The notes under the pieces are model-generated. The model made no database searches. It had not been told where the DNA came from and saw only the letters and a program-made list of their open reading frames with translations. A DNA stretch of 49,133 nucleotides. Origin: an uncultured Gemmiger sp. GTDB taxonomy: Bacteria > Bacillota > Clostridia > Oscillospirales > Ruminococcaceae. Shown one piece after another: positions 7,611-16,918 of the stretch (its first letter is position 1; the number at the start of each line of letters is the position of its first letter). Where the stretch lies: contig CALXHT010000016.1 in the NCBI GenBank assembly GCA_944388215.1, forward strand, positions 1 through 49,133, given 5' to 3'. A program made the translations under genes and the position numbers.

Positions 7611-8981
7611 ATGGTATTGAATATGTTTGACCCGAAATTGCTGGATGGCGTCAAGACCGTACATTTTATCGGTTGCGGCGGATCCGGGACCTATCCGCTG
7701 ATTCAGATCCTGCACAGCCATGGCTTTGCCATCACCGGGTCTGATGTGGAAGAAACCAAAAATACCGAGGCGGAGCGTGCCCTCGGCGTCAAGGTGACGA
7801 TTGGCCACGATGCCGCCAATCTGGGGGACGCCCAGCTGGTGGTGTACAGTGCCGCCATTCATGAGGACAATCCCGAACTGCAGGCCGCCAATGCCCGGGG
7901 CATCAAAACGGTGGAGCGCAGTGTGCTGCTGGGCTATGTGAGCCGGATGCATCCCCAGAGCGTAGGCGTGGCGGGTACCCACGGCAAGACCACCACCACC
8001 GGCATGATCACCACCATGCTGGAGCTGGCCGGACGGGACCCGGCAGCGGTGATCGGCGGCAAACTGCCGCTGATCGGCGGTTACGGCAAGGCGGGCAGCG
8101 GGCAGAGCGCCGTCATCGAGGCCTGTGAATACCACGAGACCTTCCTGCACCTGACCTGTGCGGTGGGGGTTATCCTGAACATCGATAACGACCACCTGGA
8201 ATACTACGGCACCATGGGACAGCTGAAGCTGGCGTTCCAGAAGTTCGCTCTTCTGTCCCACACGGTGGTCTTCAACATGGATGACCACAACACGCTGGAT
8301 GTGGTGAACAGCATCGACCGTCCGGTGCTGAGCTTCGGCATTCAGGAGGAGGCGCGGTTCCGTGCCGTCAACGTGGCGGAGTACAAACCCGGCTTCTATG
8401 AGTTCGACGTGCTGGAAATGGGCGAGAACTTTGCCCACATCCGGCTGAGTGTGCCCGGCTACCACAACATCTACAATGCACTGGCCATGTGCTGCTGTGT
8501 GCGTCCGCTGGGGCTCCGTCCCGAGGATGCTGTCCGTGCAGCCGAGTCCTTCCACGGGACCGGCCGCCGCTTCGAGATCAAGGGCGAGTGCAACGGGGCG
8601 GTCATCGTGGACGATTACGCCCACCATCCCACCGAGCTGGAGGCCACGCTGAAAACCGCCAAGGGTTTGGGTTACCAGCGGGTGATCGCGGTCCATCAGC
8701 CCTTTACCTACAGCCGCACCAAGATGCTGATGGACGACTTCGCCAATGTGTTGCGGGAGGCCGACCAGGTGGTGCTGCTGCCCATCATGGGCGGCCGCGA
8801 GGAGGACGACGGCACGGTCAGCTCCGAGCAGCTGGCCGCCAAGATCCCCGGCAGCGTGGTGGTGGATGGCCTGGAAGGCGCCGCCGATTGGGTCAAACAG
8901 CATGCCGGCAAGGGAGACCTGGTGGTCTGCATGAGCTGCGGCGATCTGTACAAGGCCGCGGACATGATGGTCGGCAAATAA
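7611..8981 (+). CDS. murC: UDP-N-acetylmuramate--L-alanine ligase
   Basis: 456 residues, normal for MurC. Adds L-alanine to UDP-MurNAc with ATP, the first amino acid of the peptidoglycan stem peptide; cytoplasmic. The N-terminal nucleotide fold is VHFIGCGGSGTYPLIQIL. The ATP loop GTHGKTTTT is at about 122-130, the Mur-ligase signature NIDNDHLEYYG follows, and DDYAHHPTELEATL marks the C-terminal domain. The first glycine loop reads GCGGSGT rather than the common GIGG-GM, a minor variant. The start follows GAGGTGAAGG. The gene is alone, not in a dcw cluster, as is common for murC in Firmicutes. Confidence 0.93.
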   Translation: MVLNMFDPKLLDGVKTVHFIGCGGSGTYPLIQILHSHGFAITGSDVEETKNTEAERALGVKVTIGHDAANLGDAQLVVYSAAIHEDNPELQAANARGIKTVERSVLLGYVSRMHPQSVGVAGTHGKTTTTGMITTMLELAGRDPAAVIGGKLPLIGGYGKAGSGQSAVIEACEYHETFLHLTCAVGVILNIDNDHLEYYGTMGQLKLAFQKFALLSHTVVFNMDDHNTLDVVNSIDRPVLSFGIQEEARFRAVNVAEYKPGFYEFDVLEMGENFAHIRLSVPGYHNIYNALAMCCCVRPLGLRPEDAVRAAESFHGTGRRFEIKGECNGAVIVDDYAHHPTELEATLKTAKGLGYQRVIAVHQPFTYSRTKMLMDDFANVLREADQVVLLPIMGGREEDDGTVSSEQLAAKIPGSVVVDGLEGAADWVKQHAGKGDLVVCMSCGDLYKAADMMVGK

Positions 8982-8995
8982 TTTCAGAACAAGCG

Positions 8996-9025
8996 GCAGG
9001 CGGCCTGAAGGTCGCCTGCTTTTTG
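8996..9025 (+). terminator. murC terminator
   Basis: GCAGGCG (8996-9002) pairs with CGCCTGC (9013-9019), followed by TTTTTG. Confidence 0.85.
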
Positions 9026-9034
9026 CTGTGCGGC

Positions 9035-9063
9035 TACACATCTTATCCAAAATGGTGTATACT
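9035..9063 (+). promoter_or_regulatory. Probable promoter of the aminopeptidase gene
   Basis: TACACA (9035-9040), 17 bp, TATACT (9058-9063). The -35 is weak. Confidence 0.4.
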
Positions 9064-9093
9064 AAGGCAAAACCACAAAAGGAGAATCTGTTT

Positions 9094-10329
9094 ATGAACC
9101 AGCACTATCTGCAGCTGTATGCTGATTTTGTTGTGAAGGTGGGCGTCAACGTGCGCCCGCGCCAGAATTTTATCGTCCGCTGCCCGGTCACCATGCCGGA
9201 GTTCGCCCACGCTTGTGTGCGCGCCGGCTACGAAGCGGGGGCCAAGCGGGTCATTGTCCGCTGGGAGGATGACAAGCTCACCCGCCTGAATATGGAACTG
9301 GGGCAGGAGGCGGACCTCTGCGAGATGAAACCCTACGAGCTGCGCAGCTATCTGGACTATGCGGAGGACCCGGACGGCTGCTGCACGCTGGCCATCCATG
9401 CCGACGACCCCGAGGCGCTGGCCGGACTGGATGCCGGCAAGGTCAACCGGGTGAACCTGGCACGGCGCACCTTCATGAAGTCCTGGCAGGATTACACCAT
9501 GAACGACCGCGTGCAGTGGTGCGTCATTGCGGTGCCTGCGCCGGGCTGGGCGGCCAAGGTGTTCCCCGATCTGCCGGTGGAGGAGGCCGTGGAAAAGCTG
9601 TGGGCGGTCATCTTTGATGTCTGCCGGGTTTCCACGGGGGACCCTGTCACGGCCTGGAAGGAGCATGTGACCAAGACGGCCGCCCGCCGCGACCAGCTCA
9701 ATGCCTGGGATCTGGACTATGTGCACATCACCAGCGGCAACGGCACCGACCTGAAGGTAGGGCTGGCCCAGGATGCCACCTGGGAGGGAGCTTCCAGCAA
9801 ATCGGAGAAAGGCATCCAGTTCATCGCCAACGTGCCCACCGAGGAAGTTTTCTGCGCCCCTGACCGCAACCGGGTGGAGGGTGTTGTCTACGGCACCAAA
9901 CCCTATGTCTACAACGGACAGCTCATCGAGGGCTGGCACGTAACCTTCAAGGATGGCCAGGTGGTGGAGCATGGCGCCGAGAAAAACGCCGATCTGCTGG
10001 CCGAGCTGCTCTCCACCGACGAGAACTCCAACCGCATCGGCGAGATTGCCCTGGTGCCGGCCTCCAGCCCCATCAACCGCAGCGGTGTGCTCTTCTTCAA
10101 TACCCTGTTCGATGAGAATGCGGCCTGCCATATCGCTTTCGGTGCCGGCTATCCCACCAACATCCGCGGCGGTGCCTCCATGACCCGGGCCCAGCTGATG
10201 GAGAAGGGCCTCAACGATTCCGCCATCCATGAGGATGTGATGATCGGTGCCGCCGACAGTCACATCACCGGTGTGACGAAATCCGGCGAGGAAGTCACCA
10301 TCTTCGAAAACGGCGAATGGGCCTTCTGA
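9094..10329 (+). CDS. M29-family metallo-aminopeptidase (AmpS/PepS type)
   Basis: 411 residues, the family's usual length. Removes N-terminal residues from peptides using two metal ions; cytoplasmic. Diagnostic segments are FIANVPTEEVFCAPDRNRVE with metal-binding Glu, and the C-terminal IHEDVMIGAADSHITGV with the metal-binding His and Asp. The protein ends ENGEWAF, matching the conserved 'G.W' end. The start at 9094 (MNQHYLQLYADF) follows AAAGGAG; the 22-codon longer frame would run into the promoter. Monocistronic, between two hairpins. Could supply amino acids in a peptide-fermenting gut organism (inference). Confidence 0.93.
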   Translation: MNQHYLQLYADFVVKVGVNVRPRQNFIVRCPVTMPEFAHACVRAGYEAGAKRVIVRWEDDKLTRLNMELGQEADLCEMKPYELRSYLDYAEDPDGCCTLAIHADDPEALAGLDAGKVNRVNLARRTFMKSWQDYTMNDRVQWCVIAVPAPGWAAKVFPDLPVEEAVEKLWAVIFDVCRVSTGDPVTAWKEHVTKTAARRDQLNAWDLDYVHITSGNGTDLKVGLAQDATWEGASSKSEKGIQFIANVPTEEVFCAPDRNRVEGVVYGTKPYVYNGQLIEGWHVTFKDGQVVEHGAEKNADLLAELLSTDENSNRIGEIALVPASSPINRSGVLFFNTLFDENAACHIAFGAGYPTNIRGGASMTRAQLMEKGLNDSAIHEDVMIGAADSHITGVTKSGEEVTIFENGEWAF

Positions 10330-10346
10330 TTTTATCCATAACAACG

Positions 10347-10387
10347 AAGCCCCGGACGGTTCAGCACGAACCGTCCGGGGCTTTGTT
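10347..10387. terminator. Bidirectional terminator, 15-bp perfect stem
   Basis: AAGCCCCGGACGGTT (10347-10361) pairs with its exact complement at 10369-10383, loop 7 bases. It ends both the aminopeptidase gene and the convergent DUF2812 gene. Confidence 0.85.
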
Positions 10388-11581
10388 TCAGGAGGCGGCA
10401 GCGGCAAAAACTTCCGCAAAGCGTGGTGCCAGCCGGTCGAAATCCCAGGTGCCGTCGGGGTCCGTCCACAGCACGGAAAGTACCCGGCGGCCCTGCACGA
10501 GGATCAGCTGCCGGAAAACACCCTTCCCGTTGCTGTAGGCATAGGCGGCATCCATCCCGGCCAGGGGCGGCAGCGGCTGTGGATCCCCGGCCAGGAAGGC
10601 ATTGTTTTCATGCAGGTCACCGACCAGAAACCGTGCCAGCCAGGGGGAGCGGGTGTCATAGTATTGCACGGAAAGGGAAGTGCCCCACGGAGATTCCCCG
10701 TCCTCCAGAATAACCCCACTTTCGCTGTATTCCAGAATGACGGGCGCCAGCATGGAATGCCGTTTCTCCAGCGTGTTGTATCCGTCGTCCTCCTGCACCA
10801 GCGTGCCATCGGTCAGGTCCTGCAGCGTGGCAAAGGGGAGGGGACCCTGGTAGTTTTCCAGAGGCTGGCGGGAATCCATCTGCACGAGGGTTCCGAAAGC
10901 AAGCACCATCACCAGGGAAAAGGCGCCCAGGGTGATCCCACGGCTGATGCGGTAGACCCGTGCGGTGGCATGCCAGTTCTTCCGGTGGTCCGGCGGATAA
11001 CCCCGGCGCAGGCGTCGGCTCAGCCGGAAAATATGGTATACATCCCGGGCGGCGAGAAACAGCGCGCCGAGAATGTACAGGTACATGCAGCAGGAGAGCA
11101 GCGGCATCTCCACCAGAAGCCGCGCCAGGCGTCCGCGGCCGTTCAGAAAAAACTGCAGCGCAAGGACGGCAAATCCACCCACCAGGGACCACCAGGCGCT
11201 GCGGCGGGCCATCTTCAGGCTCAGTGCCTGGACGGCCGGGTCGGTGTGCAGCTCGGGGGCCTGGGGATCCTGGCAGATATACAGAAAGAACTCCTGCTGG
11301 GAACAGACAAACTCCCAGCCATATTCGGAGTAGAGGGCCTTCTCGGCGGAAAGCGGCTCGGTGGGGACTGTGTCCAGCCAACCGCCCTTCAGCCGGGCCG
11401 CAGTCAGCCGGTAGCGCACAGCGCAGGGTGTGCCCCGGCGGAACCGGGCCAGCGTCCGGCCCAGCTTCTCCACAAACAGCCCTTCGGCGGCCATGTCGGT
11501 CAGCCAGCTCTCGCAGGCCTCCACCTCATAGCACGGGCAGGGCACCAGACGGTATACGGTCTCCCTGTTGAGCAGTTTCAT
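10388..11581 (-). CDS. DUF2812 membrane protein, partner of PadR regulator
   Basis: 397 residues. The N-terminal third resembles DUF2812 (a cysteine-containing start, AEGLFVEKLG, then FRRGTPCAVRYRL and YSEYGWEFVCSQQEFFLYIC). Three hydrophobic segments follow, near 134-150, 160-185 and 222-242. The C-terminal part, after about 245, is probably extracytoplasmic. DUF2812 proteins are commonly encoded beside PadR regulators in Firmicutes; their role is unknown, often supposed to be envelope stress. The start at 11581 follows AAAGGAGAGG and lies inside the end of the PadR gene, a 56-bp overlap, so translation is coupled. Confidence 0.85.
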   Translation of the reverse strand: MKLLNRETVYRLVPCPCYEVEACESWLTDMAAEGLFVEKLGRTLARFRRGTPCAVRYRLTAARLKGGWLDTVPTEPLSAEKALYSEYGWEFVCSQQEFFLYICQDPQAPELHTDPAVQALSLKMARRSAWWSLVGGFAVLALQFFLNGRGRLARLLVEMPLLSCCMYLYILGALFLAARDVYHIFRLSRRLRRGYPPDHRKNWHATARVYRISRGITLGAFSLVMVLAFGTLVQMDSRQPLENYQGPLPFATLQDLTDGTLVQEDDGYNTLEKRHSMLAPVILEYSESGVILEDGESPWGTSLSVQYYDTRSPWLARFLVGDLHENNAFLAGDPQPLPPLAGMDAAYAYSNGKGVFRQLILVQGRRVLSVLWTDPDGTWDFDRLAPRFAEVFAAAAS

Positions 11582-11927
11582 CCCGGTCCTCTCCTTTCGT
11601 CAGACGGGCGGGGGCGGTGATCTCGGCCCGGGCGGCATCGTCCAGGCAGCGCTGCAGGCGGGCGCGCTCGCCTTCGTAGGCGGCTTTGCCGGCGGCGGTC
11701 AGGCGGTAGTAACGCTTGCATCCTACGGTGCCGGCATCGGCCAGCAGGCCTTCCTTTTCAAAGCGGGCCAGCAGGGTGTAGAGGGTGGCGGGGCCCAGCC
11801 GCACGGCGCCGCCCGAGATCTGTGCCGCCCGGGCGGAAATTTCGGCGCCGCAGGCATCGCCCAGCTGGAGCGCCATCAAAAGATAGAACATGGATTCGGT
11901 CAGATTTTCCATGGCCTGTTTGGGCAT
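11526..11927 (-). CDS. PadR-family transcriptional regulator
   Basis: 133 residues. A PadR winged helix is visible: ENLTESMFYLLMALQLGDAC, then GPATLYTLLARFEKEGLL, and a wing with GCKRYYRLTAAGKAAYEGE. PadR proteins repress their own operon and release DNA when bound by a ligand or partner. The start at 11927 follows GAGGTG; the longer reading to 12035 would include the promoter. The C-terminal 18 or so codons overlap the DUF2812 start in another frame. The promoter is covered by three repeats of AAYGATATYGT, which fits strong autorepression. Confidence 0.92.
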   Translation of the reverse strand: MPKQAMENLTESMFYLLMALQLGDACGAEISARAAQISGGAVRLGPATLYTLLARFEKEGLLADAGTVGCKRYYRLTAAGKAAYEGERARLQRCLDDAARAEITAPARLTKGEDRDETAQQGDRIPSGALPVL

Positions 11928-11944
11928 CGGCAAACACCTCGTGT

Positions 11945-11992
11945 AACGATATCGTTTAATGATATTGTATAACGATATCTCTGAAAAGTCAA
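11945..11992 (-). promoter_or_regulatory. padR promoter with triple 13-bp-period operator
   Basis: Minus strand: TTGACT (11992-11987), 17 bp, TACAAT (11969-11964). The plus strand shows AACGATATCGTT (11945-11956, perfect palindrome), AATGATATTGTA (11958-11969) and AACGATATCTCT (11971-11982). These are three copies of one element, 13 bp apart, covering spacer, -10 and start region. Confidence 0.8.
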
Positions 11993-12064
11993 CGATTTGC
12001 CCGCCTCCGGGCAAAAAATGGCCTGTAAAAGGCATTTTTGCTGTCGTTTTTCTGCGGCAGGGGG

Positions 12065-12093
12065 TTGCAATTCCCGCGGGGGTGTGGTATATT
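12065..12093 (+). promoter_or_regulatory. Promoter of the rimP-nusA-infB operon
   Basis: TTGCAA (12065-12070), 17 bp, TATATT (12088-12093). Confidence 0.75.
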
Positions 12094-12119
12094 TTTACTG
12101 TTCGATGATGATTTTATTG

Positions 12120-12151
12120 GAAAGTGGGCCGTCAAGGTCCGCTTTCTTTTT
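12120..12151 (+). promoter_or_regulatory. Attenuator-like hairpin in the rimP leader
   Basis: GAAAGTGGGCC (12120-12130) pairs with GGTCCGCTTTC (12136-12146), 11 bp with two wobbles, and is followed by five Ts. A terminator-shaped hairpin between promoter and first gene implies attenuation or antitermination. A similar hairpin sits in front of rimP in many Firmicutes (general recollection, not checked). Confidence 0.7.
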
Positions 12152-12180
12152 GTGATAGGGAACAATTAAGGAGCGTTGGC

Positions 12181-12672
12181 ATGGCAAAACAGCAAAACAG
12201 CGGCGGTGCGGCCCGTACGGTCGAAACGCTGGTGCGCCCCACGGTGGAAGGCATGGGCCTGCGCCTGTGGGATGTCCGTTTTGAAAAGGAAGGCCCCGAC
12301 TGGTTTCTGCGGGTGCTGATCGACCGGGATGAGCCGCTGGATACCGATACCTGCGAAGCCGTTTCCCGTGCGATCGACCCCATCCTGGACGAGGCGGATC
12401 CCATTGACCAGAGCTATTATCTGGAAGTGGGCAGCCCCGGGCTGGGACGGCGGCTGACCCGCCCCGAGCACTACGAAGCGCTGCGCGGGCAGAAGTGCGC
12501 AGCCCACCTGATCCGCCCCGACGAGGCGGGACGCCGCGATGTGGCGGGCATCCTGCAGGGGCTGGATGCCGACGGCAACGTGACCCTGGCGGATGGGGAG
12601 GAGACCTACACCTTCCCGGTGAAGGCGGCGGGGTACGTCAAACTCTGCGATGATGAAGACCTGTTTGGCTGA
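12181..12672 (+). CDS. rimP: Ribosome maturation factor RimP
   Basis: 163 residues, normal for RimP, which helps assemble the 30S subunit (binding of S12 and neighbours). The N-terminal half has VRPTVEGMGLRLWDVRFEKE, then LRVLIDRDEPLDTDTCEAVS, and the family signature YYLEVGSPGLGRRLTRPEHY. The C-terminal small barrel follows (GILQGLDADGNVTLADGEE). The start at 12181 follows AAGGAG; the 19-codon upstream extension would run through the attenuator hairpin. First gene of the operon, 54 bp before nusA. Confidence 0.95.
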   Translation: MAKQQNSGGAARTVETLVRPTVEGMGLRLWDVRFEKEGPDWFLRVLIDRDEPLDTDTCEAVSRAIDPILDEADPIDQSYYLEVGSPGLGRRLTRPEHYEALRGQKCAAHLIRPDEAGRRDVAGILQGLDADGNVTLADGEETYTFPVKAAGYVKLCDDEDLFG

Positions 12673-12726
12673 GCGCCAAGTTCTGTATTTGTGTACTGAA
12701 ACCTATATTGGGAGGAAACCGTAAAA

Positions 12727-13800
12727 ATGGCTACTGCGAACAACGAATTCTTTGATGCCCTGGCTGCGCTGGAAAAGGAGCGCGGTCTGCCGGAAGATTA
12801 CCTGATCGAGAAGATCAAGGCAGCCATCGTCATTGCCGTGAAGAAGGACTACGAGGTGGAAGACGACAACGTGGTGGTGGATATCGACCCGGAGATCGGT
12901 GCTTTCCGTGCCAGCCTGCTGCGCGACATCGTGGAAGAAGTGGAGAACCCCCACACCCAGGTCAGCCTGGAGGAGGCCCAGAAGGTCCGCAAGAGCTACC
13001 GGGTGGGCCAGCGGATGGTCACCCAGCTCAAGACCAAGGAGTTCGGCCGCATTGCTGCGCAGACCGCCAAGCATGTGATCCGTCAGGGTCTGCGGGAAGG
13101 CGAGCGCAACCTGCAGTGCAGCGAGATGCAGTCCCGTGCCCACGAACTCATCACGGCCACGGTGGTTTCCATCGATCCCGAGCGCGGCAATATCGTGCTG
13201 GATCTGGGCAAGGGCGGCAGCGCCGTGCTGCCCCGCAACGAGCAGGTCCCCGGTGAGACCTTCCATGAGGGCGAGACCGTGCAGGTCTACGTGGTGGATG
13301 TGCTGGCCACCGACCGCGGTCCCCGCGTGACGATCAGCCGGACCCATCCCGGCCTGGTCAAGCGGATGTTCGAGCTGGAAGTGCCGGAGATCTATGACGG
13401 CACTGTGGAGATCAAGGCCATCGCCCGTGAGGCCGGTGCCCGCACCAAGCTGGCGGTCTGGAGCAAGAACCCCGACGTGGATCCTGTGGGTGCCTGCATC
13501 GGTGCCCGGGGTGCCCGTGTGGAGAAGATCGTCCAGGAGCTGGGCGGCGAGAAGATCGATGTCATCCGCTGGAGCGAGGACATCACCGAGTTCATCTCGG
13601 CGGCACTTTCTCCGGCCAAGGTGGTCAAGGTGGAGCTGCTTCCCGGCGAGACCAAGAGCTGCCGCGTGACGGTGCCGGATCACCAGCTGAGCCTGGCCAT
13701 CGGCAACAAGGGACAGAATGTACGTCTGTGCGCGCATCTGACCGGTTACAATATTGATATCCGCCCTGAGTCCGGTTACTACGGCGAGGACGAGGAATAA
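12727..13800 (+). CDS. nusA: Transcription termination/antitermination factor NusA
   Basis: 357 residues, the short Gram-positive form without the two C-terminal acidic repeats of E. coli. Binds RNA polymerase and nascent RNA, promoting pausing, hairpin termination and antitermination. The N-terminal polymerase-binding domain begins NNEFFDALAALEKERGL. An S1 domain lies about 135-200 (VVSIDPERGNIVLDLGKGG). KH domains follow: VDPVGACIGARGARVEKI and LAIGNKGQNVRLCAHLTGY, each with the GXXG loop. The start follows GGGAGGAAA. Confidence 0.97.
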   Translation: MATANNEFFDALAALEKERGLPEDYLIEKIKAAIVIAVKKDYEVEDDNVVVDIDPEIGAFRASLLRDIVEEVENPHTQVSLEEAQKVRKSYRVGQRMVTQLKTKEFGRIAAQTAKHVIRQGLREGERNLQCSEMQSRAHELITATVVSIDPERGNIVLDLGKGGSAVLPRNEQVPGETFHEGETVQVYVVDVLATDRGPRVTISRTHPGLVKRMFELEVPEIYDGTVEIKAIAREAGARTKLAVWSKNPDVDPVGACIGARGARVEKIVQELGGEKIDVIRWSEDITEFISAALSPAKVVKVELLPGETKSCRVTVPDHQLSLAIGNKGQNVRLCAHLTGYNIDIRPESGYYGEDEE

Positions 13801-13856
13801 AAGAAAACGACCCGGGTGCCTTTGCCCCGGATTCCAAGGGAAAAGAGGTCGGCTAC

Positions 13857-14168
13857 TTGCAGCAGCAAAAGCAAAAAAAGATCCCGGTGCGCCGTTGCGT
13901 GGGCTGTAATGCCCAGCGTCCCAAGCGCGAGCTGGTGCGCGTTGTGCGCAGCCCGGAAGGCGAGATCAGCATTGATCTGCGCGGCAAGGCCCCGGGACGG
14001 GGGGCATATCTCTGCCCGTCCGCCGCATGCCTGGCGAAAGCCCGCAAAGCCAAGCGACTGGAGCGCACGTTTGAGGTCCCCATCCCCGGGGAAATCTACG
14101 ATCGCCTGACCGAGGAGATCCAATGCGCGGAACAAAGTGCAAAGGAGGCGGCAGAGCATGGCGAATGA
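13857..14168 (+). CDS. ylxR: YlxR-family RNA-binding protein (DUF448)
   Basis: 103 residues, starting with TTG at 13857 behind AGAGGT. The family core IPVRRCVGCNAQRPKRELVR, then GRGAYLCPSAACLAKARKAK, is complete. YlxR is a small basic protein found between nusA and infB in Gram-positives; it has been implicated in nucleic-acid binding and gene regulation in B. subtilis. The rare start codon suggests low expression relative to nusA. The end overlaps the next gene by 11 bp. Confidence 0.92.
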   Translation: MQQQKQKKIPVRRCVGCNAQRPKRELVRVVRSPEGEISIDLRGKAPGRGAYLCPSAACLAKARKAKRLERTFEVPIPGEIYDRLTEEIQCAEQSAKEAAEHGE

Positions 14169-14463
14169 TCAACATCCGTTGTTGGGCGCGCTGGGGCTTT
14201 GCCGCAAAGCCGGAAAGCTGCTGCACGGGTACGACCGGGTGCAGGAGAATGCCCTGCGCGGTAAGGTGGCGCTGGTCCTGCTTGCCGCAGACGCCAGCGA
14301 ACGCACCGTGACCCACATGCGCAGCGCCTGTGAGGGCATCGTGGCCTGTGAGCAGATGCCGCTGACCACCGCCGATCTGGCGATGCTCACCCCCAAGCCC
14401 GCCGCTGTGTTCGGCATAACGGACGAACACCTTGCGCAGCTGTGCGCAAAACATCTTACCTGA
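14158..14463 (+). CDS. ylxQ: L7Ae/YlxQ-family ribosomal-type protein
   Basis: 101 residues. GALGLCRKAGKLLHGYDRVQ and VALVLLAADASERTVTHM match the L7Ae/L30e/S12e fold, which binds kink-turn RNA. YlxQ is encoded between ylxR and infB in Firmicutes, as here. The ATG at 14158 follows AAAGGAGG, inside the end of ylxR; the longer start at 14137 has no ribosome site at the right place. Confidence 0.9.
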   Translation: MANDQHPLLGALGLCRKAGKLLHGYDRVQENALRGKVALVLLAADASERTVTHMRSACEGIVACEQMPLTTADLAMLTPKPAAVFGITDEHLAQLCAKHLT

Positions 14464-14484
14464 TGCAGAGGAGGACCACAGTTT

Positions 14485-16872
14485 ATGGATTTTAAATATA
14501 AGATTGCTGATGTTGCCAAGGAGTTCGGCGTGCCCGCCAAGAAGGTCATCGAGACCGTTTCCGCCGTCACGGGGGATGCCTACAAGACGGGCGGAACCTT
14601 CGGGGAGAAGGAGCTGAACTTCCTGCTGGAGACGCTGACCCGCGAGAACGCCGAGGCGAGCCTGGACGCGTATCTCGCCAGCGGTGCCAAGAAGGAAGAG
14701 CCCAAGCCGGCCCCCAAGGCGGAGGCGAAGAAGCCGGAAGCCAAGAAGCATGAGGCCAAGCGGGAAAACCGCAAGCCCGAGAAGCCGGCGGAGAAGCGTA
14801 ACGAGAAGCGCGTCACGCTGCAGGAGCTGGCCGCCGATACCGGCATCAAGAAGCCGGTGGCTGCCACCGAGCAGGTGAAGGTCAACCGTGCCCAGGTGTC
14901 TGTGGACACCCGTACGGTGGACGTGAACGTGGATAAGTTCAATGCCCGGTATGACGATCTGGCCGACAGCCGCAACATGCCCAACAAGCGCAAGAACCAG
15001 CCCACCGGCAAGAAGGAAAAGTTCAACAACCGCAACAACCGCCGCGGTCAGCAGTTTGGCCGCCGCCGCGAGACCGAGGCCGAGCGTCTGCAGCGCATCC
15101 AGCTGGAGAAAGCCCGCAATGCCCAGCTGAAGATCTCCATTCCCGACGAGATCACGGTGGGCGAGCTGGCCAGCCGTCTGAAGCAGACCGCTGCCAAGGT
15201 GGTTGCCAAGTTCATGCAGATGGGTGAGATGCACGCCGTCTCCGACGTGGTGGACTTCGACACCGCCGCCCTCATCGCCGAGGAATTCCATGCTAAGGTG
15301 GAGCATGAGGTCCATGTCTCCATCGAGGAGCGCCTCTTCGTGCAGGAGGAGGACAACGCCGCCGATCTGGTGGAGCGTCCGCCGGTCGTGGTGGTCATGG
15401 GCCATGTCGACCACGGCAAGACCTCCATCCTGGACGCCATCCGCAAGACCAATGTGACCGCAGGCGAGGCCGGCGGCATCACCCAGGCCATCGGTGCCTA
15501 CCAGGTCAAGAGCGGCGACAACATCATCACCTTCCTGGATACCCCGGGCCATGAGGCGTTCACCGCCATGCGTGCCCGCGGTGCCAACATGACCGATATC
15601 GCGGTCCTGGTGGTGGCGGCCGACGACGGCATCATGCCCCAGACCATCGAGTCCATCAACCATGCCAAGGCGGCCAACGTGAAGCTCATCGTGGCCATCA
15701 ACAAGATGGATAAACCCACCGCCAACCCCGAGCGCGTGAAGGAACAGCTCACCAAGTACGAGATCGTCCCCGAGGACTGGGGCGGCGATGTGGCCTGCAT
15801 CCCGGTTTCCGCCCTCACCGGCATGGGCATCTCCGACCTGCTGGAGCGCATCGTGCTGGAAGCGGAAGTTATGGAACTGAAGGCCAACCCCAAGCGCCGC
15901 GGCAAGGGCGCTGTGGTGGAAGCCCGTCTGGACAAGGGCCAGGGCCCTGTGGCCACCCTGCTGGTGCAGAACGGTACGCTGCGCAAGGGCGACTGCCTGA
16001 TCGCCGGTACTGCCGTGGGCCGTGTGCGTACCATGCGGGACGACAAGGGCCGTGAGATCACCGAGGCCGGTCCTTCCACCCCTGTGGAGATCACCGGTCT
16101 GACCGAAGTGCCGGAAGCCGGCGAACTGTTCGAGGCAGTTGAGGACGAGAAGCTGGCCCGCGAGCTGGCCGACAAGCGTACCGCCGAGGCCAAGGAACGC
16201 CAGTTTGCCGCCTACACCAAGGTCACCCTGGATAACCTGTTCGATCAGATGGCAGCCAACGACATGAAGGAACTGCCCATCGTGGTCAAGGCGGATGTCC
16301 AGGGCTCCGCCGAAGCCATCAAGCAGAGCCTGGAGAAGCTCTCCAACGACGAGGTCCGCGTCCGGGTCATCCATGCGGGCGTGGGCGCCATCTCCAAGTC
16401 GGATGTCTCGCTGGCCGATGCCTCCAACGCCATCATCATCGGCTTCAACGTCCGCCCCGACGCCATCGCCAAGGCGGAAGCCGAGCAGGCCGGCGTGGAA
16501 ATGCGTATGTACCGCGTCATCTACGATGCCATCAACGATGTTTCCGACGCCATGAAGGGCATGCTGGCCCCCAAGATCCGCGAGGTGGCGCTGGGCGAGG
16601 CCCAGGTCCGTCAGGTCTACAAGATCTCCAGCGTGGGCACCGTGGCCGGCTGCCGTGTCACCAGCGGCAAGATCACCCGGGATGCCCAGCTGCGTCTGGT
16701 GCGTGACGGCATCGTCATCTGCGAGGATGCCATCGCCAGCCTGAAGCGCTTCAAGGACGACGCCAAGGAAGTGGCCGAGGGCTTCGAGTGCGGCATCACG
16801 CTGGCGAAGTTCTCCGACATCAAGGAGGGCGATGTCTTCGAGTGCTTCAAGCTCGAGGAATACCGCGACTGA
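14485..16872 (+). CDS. infB: Translation initiation factor IF-2
   Basis: 795 residues. GTPase that places initiator tRNA on the 30S subunit and drives subunit joining. N-terminal IF2N-like helix ([20 protein letters not shown]), then a Lys/Glu/Ala/Pro-rich linker (about 70-200) typical of high-GC sequences. A second IF2N segment ([20 protein letters not shown]) precedes the G domain with G1 GHVDHGKTS (about 306-314), G3 DTPGHEAF and G4 NKMD. Domains II-IV follow, ending [17 protein letters not shown]. Start behind AGAGGAGG. Confidence 0.97.
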   Translation: MDFKYKIADVAKEFGVPAKKVIETVSAVTGDAYKTGGTFGEKELNFLLETLTRENAEASLDAYLASGAKKEEPKPAPKAEAKKPEAKKHEAKRENRKPEKPAEKRNEKRVTLQELAADTGIKKPVAATEQVKVNRAQVSVDTRTVDVNVDKFNARYDDLADSRNMPNKRKNQPTGKKEKFNNRNNRRGQQFGRRRETEAERLQRIQLEKARNAQLKISIPDEITVGELASRLKQTAAKVVAKFMQMGEMHAVSDVVDFDTAALIAEEFHAKVEHEVHVSIEERLFVQEEDNAADLVERPPVVVVMGHVDHGKTSILDAIRKTNVTAGEAGGITQAIGAYQVKSGDNIITFLDTPGHEAFTAMRARGANMTDIAVLVVAADDGIMPQTIESINHAKAANVKLIVAINKMDKPTANPERVKEQLTKYEIVPEDWGGDVACIPVSALTGMGISDLLERIVLEAEVMELKANPKRRGKGAVVEARLDKGQGPVATLLVQNGTLRKGDCLIAGTAVGRVRTMRDDKGREITEAGPSTPVEITGLTEVPEAGELFEAVEDEKLARELADKRTAEAKERQFAAYTKVTLDNLFDQMAANDMKELPIVVKADVQGSAEAIKQSLEKLSNDEVRVRVIHAGVGAISKSDVSLADASNAIIIGFNVRPDAIAKAEAEQAGVEMRMYRVIYDAINDVSDAMKGMLAPKIREVALGEAQVRQVYKISSVGTVAGCRVTSGKITRDAQLRLVRDGIVICEDAIASLKRFKDDAKEVAEGFECGITLAKFSDIKEGDVFECFKLEEYRD

Positions 16873-16918
16873 TTTGCCAATCCGCAGGAAATCCTGCATA
16901 TAATCGAGGAAAACGATC

